9,822 nucleotides of DNA from Candidatus Sulfopaludibacter sp. SbA3 (GCA_945900935.1 CAMDKT010000178.1:1-9822), one strand, 5' to 3'; shown: positions 1 through 5,476, numbered from the stretch's first letter. Translations and numbers: made by a program. Notes: generated by a model not told the origin, from the sequence alone.

Positions 1-474
1 GGCGATGCGGTTTTCGAGCTGGTCGATTTGGCGGTTGAGGAGGCGGACGGGGCCGTTGTTGGCGTAGAGGTCGGTGGAGGCGCGGACCATGGCGTGCATT
101 TCGAGGAGTTCGGGCGCGAGGGTGGTGGGAATTTGGGCGTTGTCGACGAGGGCGAGATTCCAGTGCATGGTGATGCAGGCGTGGAGGCGCGAGACTTCCC
201 AGCGGGCGACGGCGATGCCTTTGACGATGTTGCGGGCGGCTTCGTTGACGGGTTGGTAAATAGCAAGGAGGCCTTCGACGAGGCGGGCGTATTTTTGGCG
301 TTCCTCATTGCAGAGGACGGCGGAGTGCGGAGGGACGAAGAGTTCGAGTTTGGTGGCGTGTTCGCCGGATTTGATGGCGTTGCGGCTGGACGCGGCTTTG
401 CCTTGGTCAGTGGTGGGTCCATGGGATTTGGCGCCGTTTTCGCGGGCGATACGGGCTCGATCTTTTCTTGACAT
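1..474 (-). CDS. Hypothetical protein with KSxGPTT..GKA..SRNA N-terminus, 3' end outside window
   Basis: The reading frame starts at the ATG at 474-472 and stays open for 158 codons to the window edge, so the C-terminus is missing. A strong Shine-Dalgarno (AAGGAG, 486-481) lies 6 nt before the start. The basic N-terminus contains ARENGAKSHGPTT, then GKAASSRNAIKSGEHATK. This signature is known to me from a large uncharacterised family abundant in Acidobacteriota and some Planctomycetes. The rest is Ala/Leu/Glu/Arg-rich and probably helical, and I see no signal peptide or membrane segment. Codons on this strand end overwhelmingly in C, which supports minus-strand coding over the long open frame on the plus strand. 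I know of no experimentally assigned function. The positively charged head might bind nucleic acid, but that is speculation. A perfect hairpin at 503-536 lies in its leader. Confidence 0.8.
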   Translation of the reverse strand, partial: MSRKDRARIARENGAKSHGPTTDQGKAASSRNAIKSGEHATKLELFVPPHSAVLCNEERQKYARLVEGLLAIYQPVNEAARNIVKGIAVARWEVSRLHACITMHWNLALVDNAQIPTTLAPELLEMHAMVRASTDLYANNGPVRLLNRQIDQLENRIA

Positions 475-502
475 ATGCTTCTCCTTTTTTGTGTGATTAA
501 CG

Positions 503-536
503 CGAAACAGCCCTCGTTTTGGCGAGGGCTGTTTCG
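503..536. repeat. Perfect 14-bp inverted repeat (hairpin) in the leader of the left-edge gene
   Basis: CGAAACAGCCCTCG (503-516) is the exact reverse complement of 523-536, with a 6-nt TTTTGG loop. It lies 29 nt upstream of the minus-strand ATG at 474. Read on either strand it is not followed by a run of T, so it is not a classical intrinsic terminator. It could be a leader structure affecting translation or mRNA stability, or a copy of a dispersed palindromic repeat. I cannot test copy number from one window. Confidence 0.75.
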
Positions 537-762
537 GCGCGGGAGCGGAGTTCCGATCCCATGTTCAAGATAGCAGACGGGGTACGGTCACGTTGGCGTT
601 GGGGTTTTAGAAGTTGCTGATTTAACGGGAAATATAAATTTTCAAAAGTTGTGACTCTGGTTTTCCATGACACATATTTATGACCATTAAGGCACTTTAT
701 TGAATGCATTTGTTCCGAATGTTTGGACGCGAAGTGACGCGCGATGACACTGACGGCGGTGA
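537..762. other. AT-rich intergenic stretch, likely holding the promoter of the left-edge gene
   Basis: About 225 bp without a convincing gene. The part from roughly 600 to 720 is clearly more AT-rich than its neighbours. Because it lies upstream of the minus-strand gene at 1-474, it is where that gene's promoter should sit. On the minus strand a TTGAAA lies near 650 with T/A-rich sequence after it, but the spacing to any -10-like box is poor, so I assign no exact promoter. A 70-codon open frame on the minus strand at 497-709 has no family resemblance and runs through the hairpin, so I do not call it. Confidence 0.4.
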
Positions 763-951
763 CGCCGCTTGTTCGCGATTCAAGCCTTGGTCCGGGTGAT
801 GAGTTCGGCAGCGGCTGTCTATGCGCTACTCGTTGACGCCAAGGACGAGAAGGCGGCGGCGTTCTATCGCCACCACGGATTTATTGCTCTGGCCAGCCAG
901 CCGCGAATGCTTTTTCTTCCTATCGCGACGGCTGAGAAAAGTCTGCTGTGA
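763..951 (+). pseudogene. C-terminal remnant of a TacT-like GNAT toxin (acetyltransferase)
   Basis: The frame gives ALLVDAKDEKAAAFYRHHGF followed by a Leu/Pro tail (RMLFLPIA). This matches the last third of the GNAT toxins that pair with DUF1778 antitoxins. Known family members acetylate the amino group of charged tRNAs and stop translation, and the Tyr in AFYRxxGF is part of the active site. Only about 60 codons remain. The frame closes with TGA at 760-762, and the acetyl-CoA-binding RGxGxG segment that should lie about 40 residues before the DAKDE motif is absent. A TTG at 769 opens the frame but has no clear Shine-Dalgarno. No DUF1778-like antitoxin is visible upstream. I read it as a dead fragment left by deletion or recombination. 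Confidence 0.75.
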
Positions 952-1203
952 TTGACGGAGGAGGGTGAAACCCGGCATTTTTCGTGGATGCTCTTTTCCC
1001 TTTCCGGATTGACCGAGCCGTAGCCCGTGGTCAATTGTCTCGACAGTGTCTAGACAATCTGCTCGCCGGAAGCGGCGTTTGATCTGGCCTGGATTTGGTT
1101 GATAGGGATTTTGGTGGTGGTGATGCCGGGTTTGCGCCGACGGAGATTTCCAATGTGAGATTATGGAATCGATTCAATACCCGGTGAAGAGGATGGCCAA
1201 CAT
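952..1203. other. Intergenic stretch before hicB
   Basis: About 250 bp with no gene I can support. It contains the near-perfect palindrome at 1034-1058, listed separately, and a short G+C dyad near 1065-1076 (CGCCG..CGGCG) followed by three T, too weak to call a terminator. The hicB promoter probably lies in the last 100 bases, but I see no -35/-10 pair good enough to mark. A long open frame on the opposite strand crosses hicB and has no family resemblance. Confidence 0.4.
1034..1058. promoter_or_regulatory. 25-bp near-perfect palindrome, possible operator
   Basis: The arms 1034-1045 and 1047-1058 match at 11 of 12 positions around a central G at 1046, and the right half contains the self-complementary TGTCTAGACA (1047-1056). 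A symmetric element of this size suits a dimeric DNA-binding protein. It lies about 145 bp upstream of hicB, farther than the usual autoregulatory operator of a HicBA module. It may belong to a gene now lost, or be a recombination site. The regulator is unknown. Confidence 0.4.
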
Positions 1204-1428
1204 ATGAAATATACGGTGGTTCTTGAGCGAGAAGCTGACGGAGGATTTGTAGCCTCAGTGCCAGTGCTGCCGGGATGCGTGTCTCAGGGTGATAGCCGGA
1301 GCGAGGCGTTAACGAATATAAGGGAGGCGATGGAACTCTACATTGAGGATTGCCGCTTGTCCGGAGACGCTGTTCCGCAATAGGACTCAGTGGAATATGT
1401 CGAGTTGACGACAAGCACTCGAAGATGA
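1204..1428 (+). pseudogene. hicB: HicB-family antitoxin, interrupted by an in-frame amber codon
   Basis: The start ATG is at 1204, with a purine-rich GAAGAGGA about 10 nt before it. The product reads KYTVVLEREADGGFVASVP, VLPGCVSQG, EALTNIREAMELYIED, the standard HicB fold that neutralises HicA mRNA-interferase toxins. TAG at 1381-1383 stops it after 59 residues. The same frame continues past the TAG as DSVEYVELTTSTRR and ends with TGA at 1426-1428, which overlaps the hicA ATG at 1425 (ATGA). EYVEL is the usual HicB C-terminal strand, so the tail is genuine and the TAG probably arose by point mutation from a Glu or Gln codon. A 59-aa product (1204-1383) could still be made and may fold, since most of the domain is before the stop. 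The original order was hicB then hicA, translationally coupled. Confidence 0.8.
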
Positions 1429-1511
1429 AACTCCCTGTTGACCTTTCCGGCCAGGAACTTCGGAGGGCGCTGGAGCGCGCAGGTTTTGTTTACCAACGGC
1501 AAAAAGGGAGT
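1425..1511 (+). pseudogene. hicA: HicA toxin, 5' fragment only
   Basis: The ATG at 1425 overlaps the ancestral hicB stop at 1426-1428. The product reads KLPVDLSGQELRRALERAG then FVYQRQKGS, the first helix and second strand of HicA, a small double-stranded-RNA-binding-like mRNA interferase. Family members are about 60-80 residues and continue KGSH, with the His catalytic. Here homology ends at residue 29 (KGS), immediately before that His, and the next bases are the 3' end of the convergent RelE-like gene, whose stop is at 1520-1518. The frame then runs on antisense through that gene with no further HicA resemblance. The toxin is therefore inactive, and the junction at about 1512 marks a recombination or deletion breakpoint. 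Confidence 0.8.
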
Positions 1512-1517
1512 AGCCGG

Positions 1518-1775
1518 TCAGCGGCGGTAGGCTTCGGAACGATGGCGAACGCCGAAAATGCGCATGGTGCCCTCGTGAAGGCCGAACAGAACTCGGTAGT
1601 CGCCGAGACGCAAGCGGAAAGACCCCGCCATATCGCCGTGCAGGGGTGAAACGTCGCCGCCGCCTGAGCGTGAGTAATGCAGAACGCCATCGAAGATACG
1701 CATGGCGGTGGCGCGGTCCACTCGGCGGACATCGGTCTTGGCGTCGTCGAGGCACTCGATGCGGTAGGGCGGCAT
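1518..1775 (-). CDS. RelE/ParE-superfamily toxin
   Basis: An 85-residue protein, normal length for the superfamily. The N-terminus YRIECLDDAKTDVRRV is the first strand and helix, and the C-terminal half carries GSFRLRLGDYRVLFGLHEG (51-69) and the final strand with RHRSEAY (77-83). RLRxGDYRVLF and a terminal RxxxxY are hallmarks of RelE-type toxins, which usually cleave mRNA at the ribosome; some ParE relatives instead poison gyrase, and sequence alone does not decide which. The start ATG (1775-1773) shares one base with the stop of the antitoxin upstream (TAATG), so the pair is translationally coupled. The gene looks intact. Its 3' end abuts the truncated hicA on the opposite strand. Confidence 0.85.
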   Translation of the reverse strand: MPPYRIECLDDAKTDVRRVDRATAMRIFDGVLHYSRSGGGDVSPLHGDMAGSFRLRLGDYRVLFGLHEGTMRIFGVRHRSEAYRR

Positions 1776-2026
1776 TACTTGTTCAGCGGAAAGTTCTCTG
1801 GTTTCAGCCCGAACTCAGACAGTACGTCCTCCATGGGAATGCCTTTGCCGCCGCGCTGTTCGAACCATGCCTGGCCTTCGTGAAAGCGGTGTCGATCCTC
1901 ATCGGTGACTGGTTCGTGATCGTCGTTGATCATGACTTCCAGCAAGCGGACAACCGCGGCGAGCTTGTTTGGCTCAAGCTGGCCGAGCAGCTCGTGAGCT
2001 TTGGTTTCGAGCGTACTAACAGGCAT
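1775..2026 (-). CDS. Antitoxin partner of the RelE-like toxin
   Basis: An 83-residue acidic protein directly upstream of the toxin, overlapping it by one base. The Shine-Dalgarno AAGGAG (2038-2033) lies 6 nt before the ATG at 2026-2024. The N-terminal half is a helical segment (AHELLGQLEPNKLAAVVRLL, 10-29). The C-terminal half is charged and ends with GIPMEDVLSEFGL (62-74), a tail typical of antitoxin regions that wrap the toxin. The role is inferred from gene order, size, coupling and this layout. I do not recognise a Phd, RelB or ribbon-helix-helix DNA-binding fold by eye. It resembles the next gene upstream (2044-2316) along its whole length. Confidence 0.75.
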   Translation of the reverse strand: MPVSTLETKAHELLGQLEPNKLAAVVRLLEVMINDDHEPVTDEDRHRFHEGQAWFEQRGGKGIPMEDVLSEFGLKPENFPLNK

Positions 2027-2043
2027 GGCGTTCTCCTTGATTT

Positions 2044-2316
2044 CTATTTTTGCCCAGTTCGGCGGTGGAGGGCAAATTCGCGCAGGATCTCAGCGTGCGG
2101 GATGCCTTCGCCGCAGGCGAGCGATTCGCGGGCACGGTCCAGGGCCTCCGCGGTCTCGGGGGTGATCTCTTCTTCTTCGATGGGAGCCCGGGCTAGCGAA
2201 TGGGCGAGCGGCTCCACTGCATCCGTGGAGGCTAGTACTTGGAGCAATCGAGCAATTGCCGTAAACTGCGCCGGAGGAAGCTGATCGAGTAACTGGTGGG
2301 CTTGTTGTCTGTCCAT
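2044..2316 (-). CDS. Second antitoxin-like protein, paralogue of the downstream antitoxin
   Basis: A 90-residue protein ending 17 bp before the next gene. It aligns with its neighbour in two blocks: AHQLLDQLPPAQFTAIARLL (6-25) against AHELLGQLEPNKLAAVVRLL, and GIPHAEILREFAL (71-83) against GIPMEDVLSEFGL. The middle is more acidic (PIEEEEITPE). No toxin gene follows it directly, so it may be an orphan left by a duplication, or a second regulator of the same toxin. I chose the ATG at 2316-2314 because homology starts there. It has no Shine-Dalgarno and directly follows a terminator-like hairpin with a T run, so its expression is doubtful. The frame is open upstream to an ATG at 2481, but that part reads through the TssH-like remnant. 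Confidence 0.6.
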   Translation of the reverse strand: MDRQQAHQLLDQLPPAQFTAIARLLQVLASTDAVEPLAHSLARAPIEEEEITPETAEALDRARESLACGEGIPHAEILREFALHRRTGQK

Positions 2317-2320
2317 GTTG

Positions 2321-2348
2321 AAAAAGGGGACAGCGGTTACTGTCTCCC
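2321..2348 (-). terminator. Intrinsic-terminator-like hairpin on the minus strand
   Basis: On the minus strand GGGAGACAG (2348-2340), a 6-nt loop, then CTGTCCCC (2333-2326) form a stem with one bulged base, followed at once by five T (2325-2321). This is the form of a Rho-independent terminator for transcription arriving from the TssH-like remnant. Its T run ends only 4 nt before the ATG of the gene at 2044-2316, which is an odd position. GGGGACAG..CTGTCCC palindromes also occur as dispersed repeats, so a REP-like origin is possible. Confidence 0.5.
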
Positions 2349-2403
2349 TGACTTTAGCAGGTCGACACTGCTTGCTGACGCGCGCGGCTCGGAAACGGTC
2401 GAG

Positions 2404-2635
2404 ACCTTCGTTGTAGGCGAAGGAGCCGTCCTCGGGGAGCGTCACGGTGACGCTCCCCTGCTTCTCTCCGGTGGCCATCATGGTTAGATTCGACTTCGGT
2501 GCAGCGGGCGGAGATGGCGTTCAGGACGTCGTCGCCGTACTTGAGTTTCATGGCGTGGTTGGCTTTCAGACGGCGCTGGCTTTTTCCCAGATTTAGCCGG
2601 ATGATCTGTTTGAGAGCCTCGTCGCGGATGCCCAC
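2404..2635 (-). pseudogene. tssH: C-terminal remnant of a TssH/ClpV-type AAA+ ATPase (type VI secretion)
   Basis: At 2635-2486 the minus strand reads DEALKQIIRLNLGK, NHAMKLKYGDDVLNAIS then ARCTEVES. This resembles the C-terminal small domain of TssH (ClpV), the ATPase that disassembles contracted type VI secretion sheaths; intact proteins continue ESGARN. Here homology stops at ES, and after 4 nt a different frame (from 2481) gives MATGEKQGSVTVTLPEDG then SFAYN, which fits the final strands of the same domain. About 15-20 residues are missing between the blocks and the frame shifts. Intact TssH is over 800 residues and no other part of it is present. The first block is a confident family match by eye; the second is weaker. 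No other type VI genes are in the window. Confidence 0.6.
2434..2458. repeat. Perfect 25-nt palindrome inside the TssH-like remnant
   Basis: The arms GGGGAGCGTCAC (2434-2445) and GTGACGCTCCCC (2447-2458) are exact reverse complements around a single G at 2446. With only one central base it would form a cruciform or a tight hairpin, and no T run follows on either strand. It coincides with codons for GSVTVTLP of the remnant. It may be a chance result of coding sequence, or a REP-like insertion that was accommodated in frame. Confidence 0.6.
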
Positions 2636-2762
2636 CGTGTGATCGATGATCACGTCCTTTCCACGCGCCAACCGTTTTTGACCATTTCCAAAGCGCTCGA
2701 CCGCGTGGCGACGACGGTTCCGGCCTCGCAGCAGGGCCGAAGGGCATTTGTCGTGCTGAATA

Positions 2763-2796
2763 TTGCCACTTCACCGATATGGTTTAATGTGGTGAA
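2763..2796 (+). promoter_or_regulatory. Possible promoter and overlapping operator of the restriction-modification operon
   Basis: TTGCCA (2763-2768) is followed after 16 bp by TAATGT (2785-2790), a fair -35/-10 pair 20 bp before the first ORF at 2811. An inverted repeat TTCACC (2770-2775) / GGTGAA (2791-2796) brackets the spacer and -10 box, as a repressor site might. Restriction-modification operons are often controlled by a regulator or by their own methyltransferase, but no HTH controller protein is visible here. The elements are short and could be chance. Confidence 0.3.
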
Positions 2797-2810
2797 CTTA
2801 AATCTATTCG

Positions 2811-2984
2811 ATGAAGCCCACCCAGATAGCGACGGACAGTCCGGCGAGCGAAGCGAGTCTCGCCTATCAGTCCCCGCGCGCGATTGTTGTTCTACGGAAA
2901 ATCTCGACGGCCGGGGTTGTCCGCGATGCGGCGGAGCAGTTCATCGCCGAGAAATGGCCGCTTTCGAAGAGGCCGGCCATATGA
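2811..2984 (+). CDS. Small 57-aa protein heading the restriction-modification operon
   Basis: ATG at 2811 and TGA at 2982-2984, which overlaps the methyltransferase ATG at 2981 (ATGA), the usual sign of translational coupling. By hand count about 42 of 57 codons end in G or C, as expected for a real gene here. The product starts MKPTQIATDSPASEASLAYQ, has a hydrophobic strand (AIVVLRKI) and an amphipathic stretch VVRDAAEQFIAEKW. It has no cysteines, no clear helix-turn-helix and no signal peptide. I do not recognise the family. It could be a regulator, an accessory factor of the methyltransferase, or a leader peptide that sets its translation. There is no strong Shine-Dalgarno before its start, which is the main reason for doubt. 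Confidence 0.55.
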   Translation: MKPTQIATDSPASEASLAYQSPRAIVVLRKISTAGVVRDAAEQFIAEKWPLSKRPAI

Positions 2985-4456
2985 GTGCCGCGGGGGCAGT
3001 GGGAGTTGATCCGGGGCCGGTCGATCATGCGCGCATGGAGGCCACAAGCCGGTTGAACCCGGCGCGACGGATTGAGTTCGGGCAGTTCATGACGCCCGAC
3101 GCCGTGGCGCGGTTCATGGCTTCGCTGTTTTCAGAGCGCAATGGGCCGGTGCGTCTGCTCGATGCGGGCGCGGGAATCGGTTCGTTGACGGCGGCGTTTA
3201 TCAGCCGTTGGGAACGCGAAGGAATGGCCGTCTCGGCCTATGAGATCGACCCGGCGCTTGCAGTCTATTTACGGGACACGCTGGTCCATTATGGCCGCAA
3301 TGTTTCCGCCACGGTCATCGAGCAGGACTTCATTAGAGACGCGGTGTTCCGTCTCACGCTTGGCAAGCGGACGCAGGGCTTTACACATGCGATCCTAAAT
3401 CCTCCGTACCGGAAAATTAGCAGCGACTCCGAACACCGGGCTTTACTCCGCGCCGTTGGCCTGGAGACGGTAAATCTTTACACGGCGTTTCTGGGCTTGG
3501 CGTTAGAGTTGATGGCCCCTGGCGGGGAAATCGTGGCGATCATCCCCAGGAGCTTTTGCAACGGGCTTTATTACAAGCCGTTCCGCGAATGGATGCTGGA
3601 AAGATCGTCGGTCGAGCATATCCACCTGTTTCATAGCCGTACAAGCGCCTTCCACGATGATGAAGTCCTTCAGGAAAACGTCATCCTCAAACTTGCTTGC
3701 GGGAAGAAGCAGGGCATCGTTACGATCACGACATCCAGCGATACGAGCTTTGCCGATATTGAGTCGAACGAGTATCCGTTCGCCGAAATCGTTCACCGGG
3801 ACGACGAACAGAAATTCATTCATGTCCCGATGAGCCCGTCGCATTCAGGCATCGGCGGCGTGCCGCTCGCGAAAAAGTCCCTGGCGGAAATCGGCCTTCA
3901 GGTCTCTACCGGCCCGGTGGTCGATTTTCGGATGAAGGAGTATTTGAGAGAGACGATGGAAAGCGGCGCGGCGCCGCTTCTTTATCCAACGCATTTTTCC
4001 AGCGGCACTTTGGAGTGGCCCCGGCAGAGTAAGAAGCCAAACGCTATCGTCAACAACGCCGAGACGAAGAAGTGGCTATACCCGAACGGGTCCTATACGG
4101 TTGTGCGCCGGTTCTCTTCGAAGGAAGAACGGCGGCGGGTTGTGGCGCACGTTGTTGAACCCGGCTCGTTCAAAGCGACTGCAATCGGTTTTGAAAATCA
4201 CCTCAACGTTTTCCATTCCGGGAAGAGAGGCATCGACAGGAACGTCGCTCATGGCCTTTCGGTGTTTTTGAATTCGACGGCCGTGGATGATTACTTCCGC
4301 CGCTTCAGCGGACATACGCAGGTCAACGCCACGGACCTGCGGCTGCTGCTCTACCCGGAAATCGGGGTGTTGGAGCAACTTGGGCAATGGCGCCAGTCGC
4401 AGGGATTGCTTACGCAGGAATTGATTGATCAACAGGTGAGGGCGGTGAATGGATAA
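2981..4456 (+). CDS. Type II N6-adenine DNA methyltransferase, BsuBI/PstI type
   Basis: A 491-residue enzyme expected to transfer a methyl group from S-adenosylmethionine to adenine N6 in the operon's recognition site, protecting host DNA. Motifs in order: FGQFMTP (33-39, motif X region), DAGAGIGS (61-68, AdoMet-binding motif I), YEID (87-90, motif II) and NPPY (140-143, catalytic motif IV), which defines an N6-adenine enzyme. This order is the gamma class. Residues beyond about 230 have no catalytic motifs and probably hold the target-recognition domain. M.BsuBI and M.PstI modify CTGCAG, so that is the expected site, by family only. I chose the ATG at 2981 because it overlaps the stop of the 57-aa ORF; the frame is open farther upstream but that stretch is Cys/Arg-rich and unlike the family. 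It overlaps the endonuclease gene by 8 nt. Confidence 0.92.
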   Translation: MSAAGAVGVDPGPVDHARMEATSRLNPARRIEFGQFMTPDAVARFMASLFSERNGPVRLLDAGAGIGSLTAAFISRWEREGMAVSAYEIDPALAVYLRDTLVHYGRNVSATVIEQDFIRDAVFRLTLGKRTQGFTHAILNPPYRKISSDSEHRALLRAVGLETVNLYTAFLGLALELMAPGGEIVAIIPRSFCNGLYYKPFREWMLERSSVEHIHLFHSRTSAFHDDEVLQENVILKLACGKKQGIVTITTSSDTSFADIESNEYPFAEIVHRDDEQKFIHVPMSPSHSGIGGVPLAKKSLAEIGLQVSTGPVVDFRMKEYLRETMESGAAPLLYPTHFSSGTLEWPRQSKKPNAIVNNAETKKWLYPNGSYTVVRRFSSKEERRRVVAHVVEPGSFKATAIGFENHLNVFHSGKRGIDRNVAHGLSVFLNSTAVDDYFRRFSGHTQVNATDLRLLLYPEIGVLEQLGQWRQSQGLLTQELIDQQVRAVNG

Positions 4457-5384
4457 GATCGCCGACGCGATTGGGGTTCTTGAGAGCCTTGGAATGCCGC
4501 GCGCTCAGCGGAATGATCGGTCGGCATTGTGTTTGCTCGCGTTGCTGGATTTGAAGAAAAGTGCGTTTTGGGCGGATGCGAGGAACCCGCTTATCGGGAT
4601 CACGCCGATGATGGAGTTCGCGCGGGATCACTACGAGAAGAAGTACGCCCCGAATTCGCGTGAGACGTTTCGGCGTCAGACCGTACACCCGTTGGTCGCC
4701 GCCGGGATCGCGCTTTACAACCCCGATGACTCCGCAAGACCTGTGAACAGCCCCAAGGCGGTTTACCAGATCGCGCCGGATGCTCTTACGCTGCTACGCG
4801 CTTTCGGTACAGCCGCTTGGAACAAGAAGCTTGCGAAATATCTGAGGGCCCGGCCGACTCTTACGTTGCGGTATGCCAAGGAACGGGAGATGAAAAAACT
4901 GCCAGTGAGGCTGGGCACGGGGGAGACTATACGTCTTAGTCCAGGCGCTCACAGCGAGCTTATCAAGGCGATCATTGAGGAGTTCGCGCCGCGCTTTGTG
5001 CCCGGCGGCGTTTTGATTTACGCCGGGGACACGGGCGAGAAGTGGGGATACTTCGATAAGGAACTGCTGGCCCGGCTGGGCGTGGCGGTTGATGGCCATG
5101 GGAAGATGCCCGACGTGGTGCTTTACTACCCGGACCGGGAATGGCTCTTGCTGGTTGAATCCGTGACGAGCCATGGCCCGGTGGACGGAAAGCGACATGA
5201 AGAGCTTGCCCTGGTGTTTGCGAAATCGAGGGCGGGCTTGGTGTATGTCACGGCTTTTCCGTCGAGGTCGATCATGGCGCGGTATGTTGGGGAAATCGCG
5301 TGGGAGACGGAGGTTTGGTGTTCGGATTCGCCATCGCATTTGGTTCATTTTGATGGGGTGAGATTTTTGGGGCCTTATGCTTGA
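4449..5384 (+). CDS. Type II restriction endonuclease, BsuBI/PstI family
   Basis: A 311-residue protein, the usual size for BsuBI/PstI endonucleases, which cleave CTGCAG in family prototypes. An N-terminal helical domain (about 1-150) precedes the catalytic domain. Landmarks are GDTGEKWGYFDKELLARLGV (193-212), HGKMPDVVLYY (217-227), VESVTSHGPV (236-245) and KRHEEL (248-253). PD..ES..K fits the metal-binding core of the PD-(D/E)xK nuclease fold; the assignment to exact catalytic positions is mine. The start lies 8 nt inside the methyltransferase gene, so translation is coupled and the methyltransferase is made first, a sensible order for protecting host DNA. No frameshift or missing motif is visible, so the enzyme should be active. 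It converges on the HerA-like gene, whose stop is 92 bp downstream; I see no clear intrinsic terminator in the gap. Confidence 0.93.
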   Translation: MDKIADAIGVLESLGMPRAQRNDRSALCLLALLDLKKSAFWADARNPLIGITPMMEFARDHYEKKYAPNSRETFRRQTVHPLVAAGIALYNPDDSARPVNSPKAVYQIAPDALTLLRAFGTAAWNKKLAKYLRARPTLTLRYAKEREMKKLPVRLGTGETIRLSPGAHSELIKAIIEEFAPRFVPGGVLIYAGDTGEKWGYFDKELLARLGVAVDGHGKMPDVVLYYPDREWLLLVESVTSHGPVDGKRHEELALVFAKSRAGLVYVTAFPSRSIMARYVGEIAWETEVWCSDSPSHLVHFDGVRFLGPYA

Positions 5385-5476
5385 TACAGCAACCGCACCG
5401 CCGCTGAATTTGCCGCAACTCACAATTTGTACCAGAGCCCTATCGTCAAGGTGGCCGACGCCCCAGTTCCTGGTCG

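Noticed and set aside
28..471. Long open frame on the plus strand (147 codons, Gly/Val/Phe-rich)
   Set aside because: It is the antisense of the minus-strand gene at 1-474, which has a strong Shine-Dalgarno, C-ending codons and a recognisable family signature.
503..536. Hairpin as an intrinsic terminator
   Set aside because: No T run follows the stem on either strand, and no gene ends next to it in the right orientation.
1031..1414. 127-codon minus-strand frame opposite hicB
   Set aside because: It is Ser/Pro/Arg-rich with no family resemblance and is antisense to the well-recognised hicB.
2317..2481. Longer form of the upper antitoxin starting at 2481
   Set aside because: The extra residues are the second TssH-like block and a terminator-like hairpin read in the same frame; similarity to the paralogous antitoxin begins only at 2316.
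2639..2980. N-terminal extension of the methyltransferase frame by 114 codons
   Set aside because: The extension is antisense to the TssH-like region at its start, lacks family resemblance, and the ATG at 2981 overlaps the stop of a better-supported small ORF.
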